Notes under the pieces: generated by a model | Databases searched by the model: none | Seen by the model: the letters and a program-made list of their open reading frames with translations, nothing else | What the model was told of the DNA's origin: nothing | Shown here: one piece after another, positions 17,361-25,252 of the stretch | Layout: every line of letters begins with the position of its first letter | Numbering within the stretch: the stretch's first letter is position 1 | Source of the DNA: Gammaproteobacteria bacterium | Lineage (GTDB): Bacteria > Pseudomonadota > Gammaproteobacteria > Enterobacterales > Alteromonadaceae | DNA: 64,000 nucleotides | Direction of reading: 5' to 3' | Assembly: GCA_018826295.1 (NCBI GenBank) | Contig: JAHJZX010000057.1 | Coordinates: 50,761-114,760 of the forward strand | Made by a program: the position numbers and the translations under genes

Positions 17361-18191
17361 ATGATAAAAACGTTAACTGCATTGCTGCTGGTGGTTTGCT
17401 GCCAGCTTGCGGCTGCCGGCAAACCCGAGCTGTTACTGGCGCAAGTGTATAACGACACTATTGATGTTAAGCAATATTGGGTTAGCGAAAAGCTCGATGG
17501 CGTACGGGCTTACTGGGATGGTAAGCAGCTGATCTCGCGTGGCGGCAAGGTTATTGCGGCGCCGGCCTGGTTTGTTGCCGGCTTTCCACCGCGCCCTTTA
17601 GACGGTGAGCTGTGGTTGGGCCGCAACCAGTTTGCTGCTACGCTAAGTGTTGTGAGTAAACAGCAGCCGGTGGACAGTGAATGGCAGCAAATTCGTTATT
17701 ATCTGTTTGAACTACCGGAGGCGGCGGGCAGTTTTACCGAGCGCATCAGTGCGATGCAGCACCTTGTTGCCAAGCAAAACAGCCGTTATTTACTGCTGGT
17801 GCCGCAGTTTCGCCTTTCAGATAAGGTAGCGCTGCTTGCCAAACTTAGCGAGCTAGAGCAAAGCGGGGCAGAAGGCTTAATGCTGCATCATCAGGATGCG
17901 TTATACACAACCGGCAGAAGCGCCGATTTGCTCAAGCTAAAAACCTATCAGGACAGTGAAGCCGAGGTTATTGGCTACCGGCCGGGCAAAGGCAAATATC
18001 AGGGTATGGTGGGGGCGCTGCTGGTAAAAACGCCGGACGGTAAAACCTTTGCCATTGGCAGCGGTTTAACCGATGCCTTGCGCCAAACCCCGCCGCCGCT
18101 TGGTGCCGTAGTAACGTACCGCTATAACGGTCTGACTCAACACGGTTTGCCACGTTTTGCACGGTTTTTGCGCTTACGGCAAACGTTTTAG
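17361..18191 (+). CDS. ligE: LigE-type ATP-dependent DNA ligase with signal peptide
   Basis: 276 residues. The signal sequence MIKTLTALLLVVCCQLAAAG predicts a periplasmic mature enzyme. The ligase nucleotidyltransferase motif I is EKLDGVRAYWDG with Lys44 as the AMP-accepting residue. Motifs LDGELW, EGLMLHH and LKLKTYQDSEAEVIGY follow, then a short OB-fold. There are no extra domains, as in LigE, the minimal periplasmic ligase described in Neisseria and Alteromonas relatives. A role in joining extracellular or incoming DNA has been proposed for LigE; that is family knowledge, not seen here. Confidence 0.9.
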   Translation: MIKTLTALLLVVCCQLAAAGKPELLLAQVYNDTIDVKQYWVSEKLDGVRAYWDGKQLISRGGKVIAAPAWFVAGFPPRPLDGELWLGRNQFAATLSVVSKQQPVDSEWQQIRYYLFELPEAAGSFTERISAMQHLVAKQNSRYLLLVPQFRLSDKVALLAKLSELEQSGAEGLMLHHQDALYTTGRSADLLKLKTYQDSEAEVIGYRPGKGKYQGMVGALLVKTPDGKTFAIGSGLTDALRQTPPPLGAVVTYRYNGLTQHGLPRFARFLRLRQTF

Positions 18192-18223
18192 CCAGCCAGG
18201 GTTTAACAGAGGAGCCGGCAAAT

Positions 18224-19450
18224 ATGAACAACTATAAAGCGATCATCGCGGCAGTCGCACTGCTGATAAGCTTAAGTGCTACTGCCAGCGGCACCGCGGA
18301 TAGCGCTGCGCCGGCAACATACCGGCATGCCAATGAGGATATTGGCACGGTACGGCAGGTTTATGACGGCAAACTGTACCCGGATATCCAGGTAAATACC
18401 TTTCGCAATATCGACCGCTTATTCCCCAGCCGCACCGTAGCGCGTGGCTCAGTTATCAGCCAGTTGCCGCTTAGCCCGCAACCTTTAAACGATTTTGCGT
18501 ATAGCGTCGATGGCCAAACTTATGATTTATACGACGTGTTGTCGATGAACCGCGTCAGCGGCCTGCTGATATTGCACCATGGCGCAATAGTGTTTGAACA
18601 GTACCTGCTTGGCAATGGCCCGGATACACGTTGGATGTCGATGTCAGTGGTGAAATCTATTACAGCAACCTTAATTGGGGCTGCGATACAGGATGGCTTA
18701 ATCAACAGTATTGATGACCCTATTGTTAACTATCTGCCGCGCTTTAACGGCACCGCTTACGATGGTGTAACGGTTAAACACCTGCTGAAAATGAGCTCTG
18801 GCGTGGCCTGGAATGAAACCTATACCGATCCGGCCTCCGACCGGCGCCGCATGCTGGAAGCCCAGTTAAGCCAGCAACCCGGTGCCATCTTAGACTTAAT
18901 GGCGTCGTTACCACGTGCTGCCGCTCCTGGCACCCTTTGGAACTACAGTACCGGCGAAACCCAGCTGGCGGGTGCTTTGGTGCGTGCGGCTACCGGTAAG
19001 CCTGTGGCGCAGTATTTGTCGGAAAAAATCTGGTCGAAGCTTGGCATGCAAGCCGATGCCAGCTGGTGGCTGCAATCGCCGGATGGCCTGGAGATTGGTG
19101 GCAGCGGCTTGTCGGCAACCCTGCGCGATTATGCCCGGCTGGGCTTATTCTGGCTCAATGATGGCGTGATCCACACCGGCGGTAAAACGCAGCGGGTTTT
19201 GCCACCGGGCTGGATGCAGGCCGCCAGTAGCCGCCAGCTGATCGGCGGTAAAACTGTCGACTACGGCTATATGCTGTGGCCGATGCACGGCAGCAGTTAT
19301 GCCGCCGAGGGTATTTTTGGCCAGTATCTGTTTGTCGACCCGGACAAGCAGTTAGTGGTGGCGATGTGGAGCGCCCAGTCTAAACCACTTCACCGCGCCG
19401 CTTTGGATGAATACGCCTTTTTACAAGCGTTGTCGGCGCGGTTTAACTAG
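18224..19450 (+). CDS. Exported serine hydrolase (beta-lactamase superfamily)
   Basis: 408 residues with an N-terminal signal (IAAVALLISLSATASGT). Catalytic-type motifs are SVVK (in SMSVVKSIT) for Ser and Lys, and YSTGETQ as the Y-S/A-N-like element. The C-terminal GIFGQYLFVDPDKQLVVAMWS segment is typical of 6-aminohexanoate-dimer-hydrolase-like members. It starts 32 bases after ligE with GAGG upstream, so the two may share a transcript. Its stop lies just upstream of the BlaI-type operators. Confidence 0.86.
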   Translation: MNNYKAIIAAVALLISLSATASGTADSAAPATYRHANEDIGTVRQVYDGKLYPDIQVNTFRNIDRLFPSRTVARGSVISQLPLSPQPLNDFAYSVDGQTYDLYDVLSMNRVSGLLILHHGAIVFEQYLLGNGPDTRWMSMSVVKSITATLIGAAIQDGLINSIDDPIVNYLPRFNGTAYDGVTVKHLLKMSSGVAWNETYTDPASDRRRMLEAQLSQQPGAILDLMASLPRAAAPGTLWNYSTGETQLAGALVRAATGKPVAQYLSEKIWSKLGMQADASWWLQSPDGLEIGGSGLSATLRDYARLGLFWLNDGVIHTGGKTQRVLPPGWMQAASSRQLIGGKTVDYGYMLWPMHGSSYAAEGIFGQYLFVDPDKQLVVAMWSAQSKPLHRAALDEYAFLQALSARFN

Positions 19451-19467
19451 CGGCTGCTATACTCTGT

Positions 19468-19514
19468 GCGACAGTTGTCGCAGTTAATGCTTGACACCGC
19501 GCGACACCTGTCGC
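19468..19514. promoter_or_regulatory. Two palindromic operators (GCGACA-NN-TGTCGC) for the BlaI-type repressor
   Basis: GCGACAGTTGTCGC occupies 19468-19481 and GCGACACCTGTCGC occupies 19501-19514. Both are perfect dyads with a two-base centre, 33 bases apart start to start (about three helical turns). The second falls between a TTGACA at 19491-19496 and a CACTAT at 19514-19519. Placement just before the BlaI-like gene makes autorepression the simplest reading. The bases differ from the TACANNTGTA core of staphylococcal BlaI. Confidence 0.75.
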
Positions 19515-19519
19515 ACTAT
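19491..19519 (+). promoter_or_regulatory. Promoter of the BlaI-M56/M23 operon
   Basis: TTGACA at 19491-19496 and CACTAT at 19514-19519 are separated by 17 bases, an optimal sigma-70 spacer. The spacer contains the second repressor palindrome, so bound repressor would block polymerase. Confidence 0.6.
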
Positions 19520-19552
19520 CGGCGTTAAATATTGACCGCTGGTTACCGATTA

Positions 19553-19939
19553 ATGCATCAGCTTACTGCGCCTGAACTGGAAATTCTTAAATTACTTTGG
19601 GAAAAACAACCGCTTACATCGCGCGAGCTGCACGATGAACTGGCGCCGTTGTTAGGTTGGGGCTACTCGTCTACCCGTAAAACACTGGAGCGCATGAGTG
19701 CTAAAGGCATAGTCGCCTGCGATAGCCTGGGCAATCAGAATTGTTACCGCGCGTTATTGGAAAAAATGCCGACACTGGCGGCCTACGCCCAGGATTTCGC
19801 CCGCCGGGTATTTGAAATCAACGGCCCCTTGCCGGTGGCGATGTTCGCTAACAGTAAGCTACTTAAGCAGGATGAAATTGCTGATTTAGAACAGCTATTG
19901 CAGCAGCTTGCTGCGGCGCAGCCGGACAGGGATGTTTGA
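19553..19939 (+). CDS. BlaI/MecI/CopY family transcriptional repressor
   Basis: 128 residues from ATG 19553 (a TTG at 19532 would add seven). The winged helix is recognisable: TAPELEILKLLWEKQPLTSRELHDEL, then GWGYSSTRKTLERMSAKGIVAC. The C-terminal part is the dimerisation helix region where BlaR-type proteases cleave partners. It overlaps the M56-M23 gene by 8 bases. Together with the upstream palindromes this is a complete repressor and sensor-protease arrangement. Confidence 0.88.
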   Translation: MHQLTAPELEILKLLWEKQPLTSRELHDELAPLLGWGYSSTRKTLERMSAKGIVACDSLGNQNCYRALLEKMPTLAAYAQDFARRVFEINGPLPVAMFANSKLLKQDEIADLEQLLQQLAAAQPDRDV

Positions 19940-21326
19940 CATGGCGCAGACAATAGTGCTGACACTGTTGCAATGCAGTGTCTGGAGTGCGCTGCTTTGG
20001 TGGTTGCTGCAACAGTTGCAACGCAAGATCCCGGCGTTAACGCATTGGCCCATGTTGTATTGGCTGATATTAGTGCTGGGTTTTCTGCCGTTGCTGCCAA
20101 CGCCGGAATTTGCCACCGCCTGGCCGCTACCGTCCGTGCTGTTGCAAGATGCAGTGTTGTCGGTACAAACACTGACCGCGCAACCGCAACATCCTGGTGT
20201 GACACCCGCGCTATTGAGCTGGCAACTGATCTGGCCGCTGACGCTGACAATCTTACTACTGGTGAGCCTTTGGCAGTTGTTAAAAGTTGCGCAGCAATGG
20301 CATTGCTTACAACGGTTGATCCGGTTGGCGCAGCCGCTACCACTGTCCGCCTTATTGCACAAAAACCAGCGTGCAGTGCTGCCGGCAGGTTTTACAATAC
20401 GGCAAACGCCACTGACGGTATCTCCCTTTATTGCCGGTGGCCGGCGTATGGTGCTGGTGGTACCGGCTTATATCTGGCAATTATCGCCAGAGCAGCGCGG
20501 ATTATTAGTTAGTCATGAGCTGGTGCATTTAAAGCGGCGTGATCCGCAGCAATTGTTGTTGCTGCGTGTCGTGGTAGCCTGCTGCTGGTTTATGCCATCA
20601 CTGCGCTATCTGGAGCGGGCGTTTAGCCACAGTGCAGAACTGGCGGTTGACCGGGCTGTACTACAACAGCAACCCGGGCAGGCAGTGCTATATGGCCAAA
20701 CGTTACTGCAAAGTTTAAAGCTGAGCCAAAGTGCCCGCACGCCGACCATGGCCGCCGGCTTTATTCAGGCAAACACCGATAAAGCCTTGTACCAACAACG
20801 TTTCGCGGCGCTGTTTCAACAGGTTCCAACACTGTCTGCTCCGGCTAAATTCGGCCTTGGCTTGCTGTTCACCGGCGTAATGCTGTTGTCGCAGTTCAGT
20901 TGGGCTGCGCTTAGCGGGCCCGTTGCGGTAACGCAGTGGCAGCTACCGGTTGCTAACGCCGGCGTCAGCTCTTTTTTTGCTGAACGTCACCCGTTCCGCC
21001 AGCAGCGGCCACATCAGGGCGTCGATTTTGCTGCGGCAAAAGGAGTGCAGGTTGTGGCTGGCGGCCACGGCAGGGTACTGATTGCTGACGACAGCAGTCT
21101 GAACAGTCGCTACGGCAAAGTGGTGTTAATTGAGCACGGTGCAGGCTATCAAACCTTGTATGCCCATCTTAATGCGTTTCATGTTCAACCTGGCCAGCTA
21201 GTGCGCGCCGGTGAGCCAATAGGCACAGTCGGCGCCACAGGCAAGGTTACCGGGCCACACCTGCATTTTGAGATCTTACTCAACGGTGAGCAGCAAAACC
21301 CTGCGTTATACCTGCCGCTTAAATAG
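19932..21326 (+). CDS. BlaR1-like M56 metallopeptidase fused to an M23 peptidase domain
   Basis: 464 residues from ATG 19932. The N-terminal two-thirds is a BlaR1/MecR1-type membrane protease with about four helices and the zinc motif HELVH in LLVSHELVHLKRRD, on the cytoplasmic side. Where BlaR1 carries a penicillin-binding sensor, this protein instead has, after the last helix, an M23 endopeptidase-like domain. Its zinc residues are all present: H-QGVDFA, the YAHLN His and HLHFE. Inference: the sensor part binds or cuts peptidoglycan rather than beta-lactam. It could be a sensor, an active hydrolase, or both. Confidence 0.85.
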   Translation: MFDMAQTIVLTLLQCSVWSALLWWLLQQLQRKIPALTHWPMLYWLILVLGFLPLLPTPEFATAWPLPSVLLQDAVLSVQTLTAQPQHPGVTPALLSWQLIWPLTLTILLLVSLWQLLKVAQQWHCLQRLIRLAQPLPLSALLHKNQRAVLPAGFTIRQTPLTVSPFIAGGRRMVLVVPAYIWQLSPEQRGLLVSHELVHLKRRDPQQLLLLRVVVACCWFMPSLRYLERAFSHSAELAVDRAVLQQQPGQAVLYGQTLLQSLKLSQSARTPTMAAGFIQANTDKALYQQRFAALFQQVPTLSAPAKFGLGLLFTGVMLLSQFSWAALSGPVAVTQWQLPVANAGVSSFFAERHPFRQQRPHQGVDFAAAKGVQVVAGGHGRVLIADDSSLNSRYGKVVLIEHGAGYQTLYAHLNAFHVQPGQLVRAGEPIGTVGATGKVTGPHLHFEILLNGEQQNPALYLPLK

Positions 21327-21399
21327 CCGCTTTATCCGGGCCAGCACGCCCGGTTGCAATACCAGCAATTACAACAATTTAGTTATGGAGTGCCGTGAA

Positions 21400-22737
21400 A
21401 TGCACCAGGTTATACGACAAGGCTTTGCTAACCTTCCGCTTAAGCACCGGCAAATGATGCTGCTAACGGCGTTGCTGGCCGGCATGCTGGCACTGTGGCC
21501 CGGCACGCCTAAGCCGTCGCATTCTGTGCAGTTGCGCGAAAGTCATCTTTTGCAACATGCCGTATTTTGGCAAAACGCCACGGCGTTACCGCTACCCCCG
21601 CTGGCAATACCATCACCGTTGCTGCCAGCAGAGGACGACATAGTCAGCGGCGCAGAGCCCGCCAGCTACACGGTGGCACCAGGCGACAGTTTAAGCAGCA
21701 TTTTCTCCCGCCATGGCTTTAGCCAGCAGCAAATGCGCCAGATCATGGCTGCGGATCAATCCTTGCTGGCGCTGGATATTTTGCGCCCGGGTTACCAGCT
21801 GACCTTTGTGCTCGACACTGAGCAGCAATTACAGCAAATGCAGTTGTACATTCATGCCGGTAACCGGGTGATCTATCAGCGCGATGAAAATGGCGAGTTT
21901 AGCTATCAGGAATTATTAGATGAAGGTGAGTGGCAAAGTTCCACCCTGGCCGGCAGCATTAACGGCAGTTTTTATCAGTCGGCCCGCCAGGCCGGCCTGA
22001 CCGAGGCGGATATTCTGACCGTGCAGCAGCTGTTCCGCCAGCGGATTAATTTTTCCCGCGACATCCGCGCAGGGGACCGGTTTGAAGTGGTGCGCAGTGA
22101 CAACTTTGTCGGCACTGAGGCTACCGGCCAAAGCCGGATTGACGGTGTGCGTTTATTTAACCGCCGCCAGCAGCACAGCGCGTTTTTACATGATAACGGC
22201 CAGTACTATGCCGCCAACGGTGACAGCCTGGAGCGCAGTTTTATGCGTATACCGCTGGCCCAGCAATACCGTATTACCGATGCGTTTAACCCGCGCCGTT
22301 TGCACCCGGTAACCGGCAAAGTACGGCCGCACAACGGCACCGACTTTGCCACGCCAGTTGGTACGGCGGTGCTGGCTGCGGCAGAGGGCACCGTGCTGCG
22401 GGTAGAAAAACACCCTTTTGCCGGCCGCTATATCGAAATTCAGCATCAGGGCCAGTATAAAAGCCGTTACCTACACTTAAACAAAACACTGGTGCGGCCA
22501 GGGCAGCGCGTTAGCAAAGGCCAGCGCATTGCGTTATCCGGTGCCAGTGGCCGGGTAACCGGCGCTCATCTGCATTATGAATTGCATATCAATAACCGGC
22601 CGGTAAACCCAATGACGGCGGATATCCCGCTGGCAGAACCCATACCGCCGCAAAGCCGCCAGGCCTTTTTGCAGCGGGTTAATTTTATGCTGGCACAGAT
22701 GGAGCAGCAAACTCAGCCTGTATTGCAAGCGCCCTAA
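21400..22737 (+). CDS. LysM-containing M23 peptidoglycan endopeptidase (MepM-like)
   Basis: 445 residues. The start at ATG 21400 follows GGAG at 21387-21390; the frame runs back inside the previous gene but that is overlap. There is a membrane anchor near residues 20-35 and a LysM/OapA-like segment (SYTVAPGDSLSSIFSRHGFS). A linker domain precedes the C-terminal M23 catalytic domain, with HNGTDFATPVGT, SRYLHLNKTL and GAHLHYEL supplying the zinc ligands. It should cut D-Ala-mDAP cross-links during wall growth. It lies 73 bases after the M56-M23 gene and is probably co-regulated. Confidence 0.88.
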   Translation: MHQVIRQGFANLPLKHRQMMLLTALLAGMLALWPGTPKPSHSVQLRESHLLQHAVFWQNATALPLPPLAIPSPLLPAEDDIVSGAEPASYTVAPGDSLSSIFSRHGFSQQQMRQIMAADQSLLALDILRPGYQLTFVLDTEQQLQQMQLYIHAGNRVIYQRDENGEFSYQELLDEGEWQSSTLAGSINGSFYQSARQAGLTEADILTVQQLFRQRINFSRDIRAGDRFEVVRSDNFVGTEATGQSRIDGVRLFNRRQQHSAFLHDNGQYYAANGDSLERSFMRIPLAQQYRITDAFNPRRLHPVTGKVRPHNGTDFATPVGTAVLAAAEGTVLRVEKHPFAGRYIEIQHQGQYKSRYLHLNKTLVRPGQRVSKGQRIALSGASGRVTGAHLHYELHINNRPVNPMTADIPLAEPIPPQSRQAFLQRVNFMLAQMEQQTQPVLQAP

Positions 22738-22885
22738 CACGGCCAATTACAGCGTGATTTGCTGCCGAAACTTTTGTGACCACCGATGTCTGCTAAGGGG
22801 GTAAACCGGCAAGAGTCATAGTGGCGTGGCGCTTGTGGTTAAGCTCTGGCTTTGCCATAATGCGCACGTTTTAACCCTTTCGGAA

Positions 22886-22941
22886 GTGAGGACGACCTCA
22901 CCGCTCCATTTCATCCGGGGACGGCCCCTTAACTGAAATGG
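22886..22941 (+). promoter_or_regulatory. Guanidine-II (mini-ykkC) riboswitch
   Basis: Two hairpins with the diagnostic ACGR loops lie directly before the SMR gene. Hairpin 1 is GTGAGG-ACGA-CCTCAC (22886-22901). Hairpin 2 has GGGG-ACGG-CCCC (22917-22928). Hairpin 2 is extended by an outer helix, CCATTTCA at 22906-22913 pairing with TGAAATGG at 22934-22941, which reaches to within 9 bases of the start codon. Mini-ykkC RNAs bind guanidine and turn on translation of guanidine exporters; the gene context fits exactly. Confidence 0.9.
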
Positions 22942-22949
22942 GGTGTGTT

Positions 22950-23264
22950 ATGTCCTGGTTTTTATTGTTTATTGCCGGTGTGTTAGAAGCGGGCTGGTTA
23001 GTCGGTATCGAAAAGTCCGAATCTTTTAGCAAAATTCCCTACGTTATTTTCGCCGTGGCCTGTATGACAGCCAGCCTGATATTATTTGGTTTGTCACTCA
23101 AAGCTATACCGGCGCCTACCGCCTATCTGGTATGGCTGGCAGTAGGTGTGCTGTCTATTACGCTGATTAATCATTACTTTTTTAACCAGCTTATCACGCT
23201 AAAGCAGCTTGGCTGCTTTGCATTGATTATTGCCGGTGTAGTGGGGCTAAAGCTAAGCCATTAG
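22950..23264 (+). CDS. sugE: Small multidrug resistance family guanidine exporter (SugE/Gdx type)
   Basis: 104 residues with four membrane helices. The conserved Glu of SMR transporters is in VLEAGWLVG (residue 13), and PAPTAYLVWLAVGVLS is the TM3 signature. It acts as a dual-topology dimer exchanging protons for guanidinium. ATG 22950 is preferred to ATG 22938 because the latter lies inside the riboswitch helix. The riboswitch ahead of it points to guanidinium rather than general quaternary ammonium export. Confidence 0.88.
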   Translation: MSWFLLFIAGVLEAGWLVGIEKSESFSKIPYVIFAVACMTASLILFGLSLKAIPAPTAYLVWLAVGVLSITLINHYFFNQLITLKQLGCFALIIAGVVGLKLSH

Positions 23265-23272
23265 CACAGCCC

Positions 23273-23300
23273 TGCCAGCGTAGTGCAGCTGGCACCGTTT
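23273..23300. terminator. Probable terminator between convergent genes
   Basis: TGCCAGC at 23273-23279 pairs with GCTGGCA at 23288-23294 around an 8-base loop, followed by CCGTTTTA. It sits exactly between the SMR stop and the stop of the leftward DMT gene. The T-run is short, so efficiency is unsure. Confidence 0.5.
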
Positions 23301-24226
23301 TATGGCGCCAGCACCTGAGCTTGCCCTTTGTTTCTAAACAGCAGGGCTTTTATTTTATCAAAAGGCGTCAATACCAGGGCATTACCCAGCAGCACCAGCG
23401 CGAAGCCGGCAAAGGTATAACCGGTCCAGACAAAATCTTCAAATAAGGTGCTTAGTACTACCGCCACCAGTGGAAACAACACTATGGTGTAGCTGGCTTT
23501 TTCCGGCCCCATGCCTTTTAGCAGGGCAAAGTAGGTAGCAAAGGCGATAACCGAGCCAAATACCGCTAAGTAAAGCAGCGAAATGATAAAAGCCGGCGAG
23601 CTGCTAAAGGTAAACGTTTTACCACTGAGCGCAACTAACAGTGTCAGGCCAATGGCGGCGTATAGCATGCCCCAGGCATTAACCTGGGTGATTGGTAAAC
23701 CGGCGCGGGAGTTACGCACGCTGGCCATATTACCCAGCGATGCACTCAGTGCGCTGCTGAGCACCAGTACCAGGCCAATTAAACTGGCGTTGGTAAAATT
23801 AAGGCCGTCGATATCGGGATAAAACAGTACAACGATGCCGGCAATGCCCATGAGGGCACCAAAATAAATGCGTTTAGCCACCGGCTTACCAAAAAACAGC
23901 CGGGTATTAACAATGTTCATCAGCAACATAGTGGTAAAGGCGATGGCCGTCATGGCGGAGGTTAAATATTGCTGCGCCTGATAAATTAAAATGTAATTCA
24001 GGGCAAAATTAAACAGCGCCAGCAAAGCAATAAAGCCATGATCTTTAACGCTAAAACGCATTGGCAGCCGGCGCCAGAGGCAATACAGCCACATCAGCAG
24101 AGCCGACAGTGCAAAACGGTAAGCCAACGATACTTCTACCGCCACCTCGCCCAGCTGAAATTCAATGGCGAACCAGGTAGAACCCCAGATTAAAACAGTA
24201 ACCAGATACAGCAGAATATTTTGCAT
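23300..24226 (-). CDS. DMT superfamily (EamA) transporter
   Basis: 308 residues from ATG 24226, or 320 from ATG 24262; the second has only weak ribosome-site support. There are ten hydrophobic helices in two EamA halves, opening NILLYLVTVLIWGSTWFAIEF and with the second half's conserved GSVIAFATYFALLKGMGPEKAS. This is the RhaT/PecM-like metabolite exporter pattern. Substrate unknown. It follows the TetR gene by about 90 bases on the same strand, so the pair is probably one transcript. Confidence 0.86.
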   Translation of the reverse strand: MQNILLYLVTVLIWGSTWFAIEFQLGEVAVEVSLAYRFALSALLMWLYCLWRRLPMRFSVKDHGFIALLALFNFALNYILIYQAQQYLTSAMTAIAFTTMLLMNIVNTRLFFGKPVAKRIYFGALMGIAGIVVLFYPDIDGLNFTNASLIGLVLVLSSALSASLGNMASVRNSRAGLPITQVNAWGMLYAAIGLTLLVALSGKTFTFSSSPAFIISLLYLAVFGSVIAFATYFALLKGMGPEKASYTIVLFPLVAVVLSTLFEDFVWTGYTFAGFALVLLGNALVLTPFDKIKALLFRNKGQAQVLAP

Positions 24227-24313
24227 AGGTGGGATGTCAGCAGCAATAAAGGCGCTGATCATAAAGCCTGACGCGCCTTTTAAACAGTAGTTAGAGCAGA
24301 AATATTACGCGGC

Positions 24314-24925
24314 TTAAGCGCGCGGGAAGGCCTGTAATGTCATTTCGGCGACCTGGCGCAGCTGTTCGCAACTGGCACCATTATTGGCCTGAATGGCCAT
24401 ACCCTGCAGCACCGTACCTAAATAGCGTGCTAAGGTTTCGGCATCGGCAGTTGGCGGTAAATCGCCGTCCTGTTTGGCTTGCTCAAAACGCGCCCGCAGC
24501 TTTTGTTCGCCTTCTAAGCGGCGGTTTATCAGCGCTTCTTTTACGGTGGCGGCGGCTTCACTGCAGGAAAGTGCGCCCTGGATCACCACACAACCCTGCG
24601 GATGGTTGCTGTCGGCCATGTTCGTTGCGGCGCCAAATAGCATGTGTTCGGCCACTTCATAGGCCGTGGGCTTTTCCAGCGCAGGCAAAAAGAACGAGCA
24701 GGGCCGGCTTTCATATAACTCTATGGCTTTTAAAAATAACTGCTCTTTGTTACCAAAGGCGGCATATAAACTGGGTTTATTAATGCCCATGGCATCGGTT
24801 AGATCAGACAAAGAGGTGCCGTCGTAACCCTTACGCCAGAAAACCTCCAGCGCTTTACCCAGAGCGGTATCCATATCAAAGGCACGTGGCCTGCCGACAG
24901 TTGGCGTGCAACTTACTACTGGCAT
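24314..24925 (-). CDS. TetR/AcrR family transcriptional regulator
   Basis: 203 residues. The N-terminal helix-turn-helix is clear: GRPRAFDMDTALGKALEVFWRKGYDGTSLSDLTDAMGINKPSLYAAFGNKEQLF. The C-terminal ligand-binding region contains CVVIQGALSCSEAA. GGAG precedes the ATG. It is divergent from the RND efflux operon, whose promoter carries two palindromic boxes, so it most likely represses that operon and perhaps the DMT gene downstream of itself. Confidence 0.9.
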   Translation of the reverse strand: MPVVSCTPTVGRPRAFDMDTALGKALEVFWRKGYDGTSLSDLTDAMGINKPSLYAAFGNKEQLFLKAIELYESRPCSFFLPALEKPTAYEVAEHMLFGAATNMADSNHPQGCVVIQGALSCSEAAATVKEALINRRLEGEQKLRARFEQAKQDGDLPPTADAETLARYLGTVLQGMAIQANNGASCEQLRQVAEMTLQAFPRA

Positions 24926-24955
24926 GGTTCAACTCCTGCATTAAAACTTGCTGAT

Positions 24956-24984
24956 ATAGTAAACAGCAAAAGACCCCTTGTCTA
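24956..24984 (-). promoter_or_regulatory. Promoter of the tetR-DMT transcript
   Basis: On the minus strand TAGACA (24984-24979) and TACTAT (24961-24956) are 17 bases apart, about 30 bases before the TetR start codon. Confidence 0.5.
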
Positions 24985-25125
24985 GTAAGGGTTATTTACC
25001 GTCAAGTACAGAACCCCAATCGCCATTAATGCCTGCAACGGTTAACTGCTTGCCTTGCCTGCATAAAGTTGTACTTAGCCGTTTGGCTTTAGAACAAAGT
25101 CATCTTAGTTAGAATTTAATTAATT

Positions 25126-25188
25126 TACCGACCGGTACATAAATCGGTTGACAGTTTTCTGCTGATCTATATATTTACCGAGCGGTAC
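25126..25188 (+). promoter_or_regulatory. RND operon promoter with two TetR-type operators
   Basis: TTGACA at 25148-25153 and TATATT at 25170-25175 are 16 bases apart. A TACCGACCGGTA palindrome at 25126-25137 lies just upstream of the -35, and TACCGAGCGGTA at 25176-25187 directly follows the -10. Both have half-sites TACCG/CGGTA with a two-base centre, 50 bases apart. Occupation of both would bracket the promoter, consistent with repression by the adjacent TetR protein. The 327-base divergent gap has no ORF of its own. Confidence 0.7.
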
Positions 25189-25252
25189 AGAATTGGCAAG
25201 GGTTTATTGCAGCGCTTTAGCTGCCAGGTACAAAAATGTGGAGCAAAACGTC

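Noticed and set aside
19783..20343. Long antisense frame (186 codons) opposite the BlaI and M56-M23 genes
   Set aside because: It is low-complexity Ala/Ser-rich, lies wholly opposite two well-supported genes, and has no ribosome site.
19973..20512. 179-codon frame on the plus strand inside the M56-M23 gene
   Set aside because: It is a shifted frame of a gene with clear domain motifs; the translation has no fold-like pattern.
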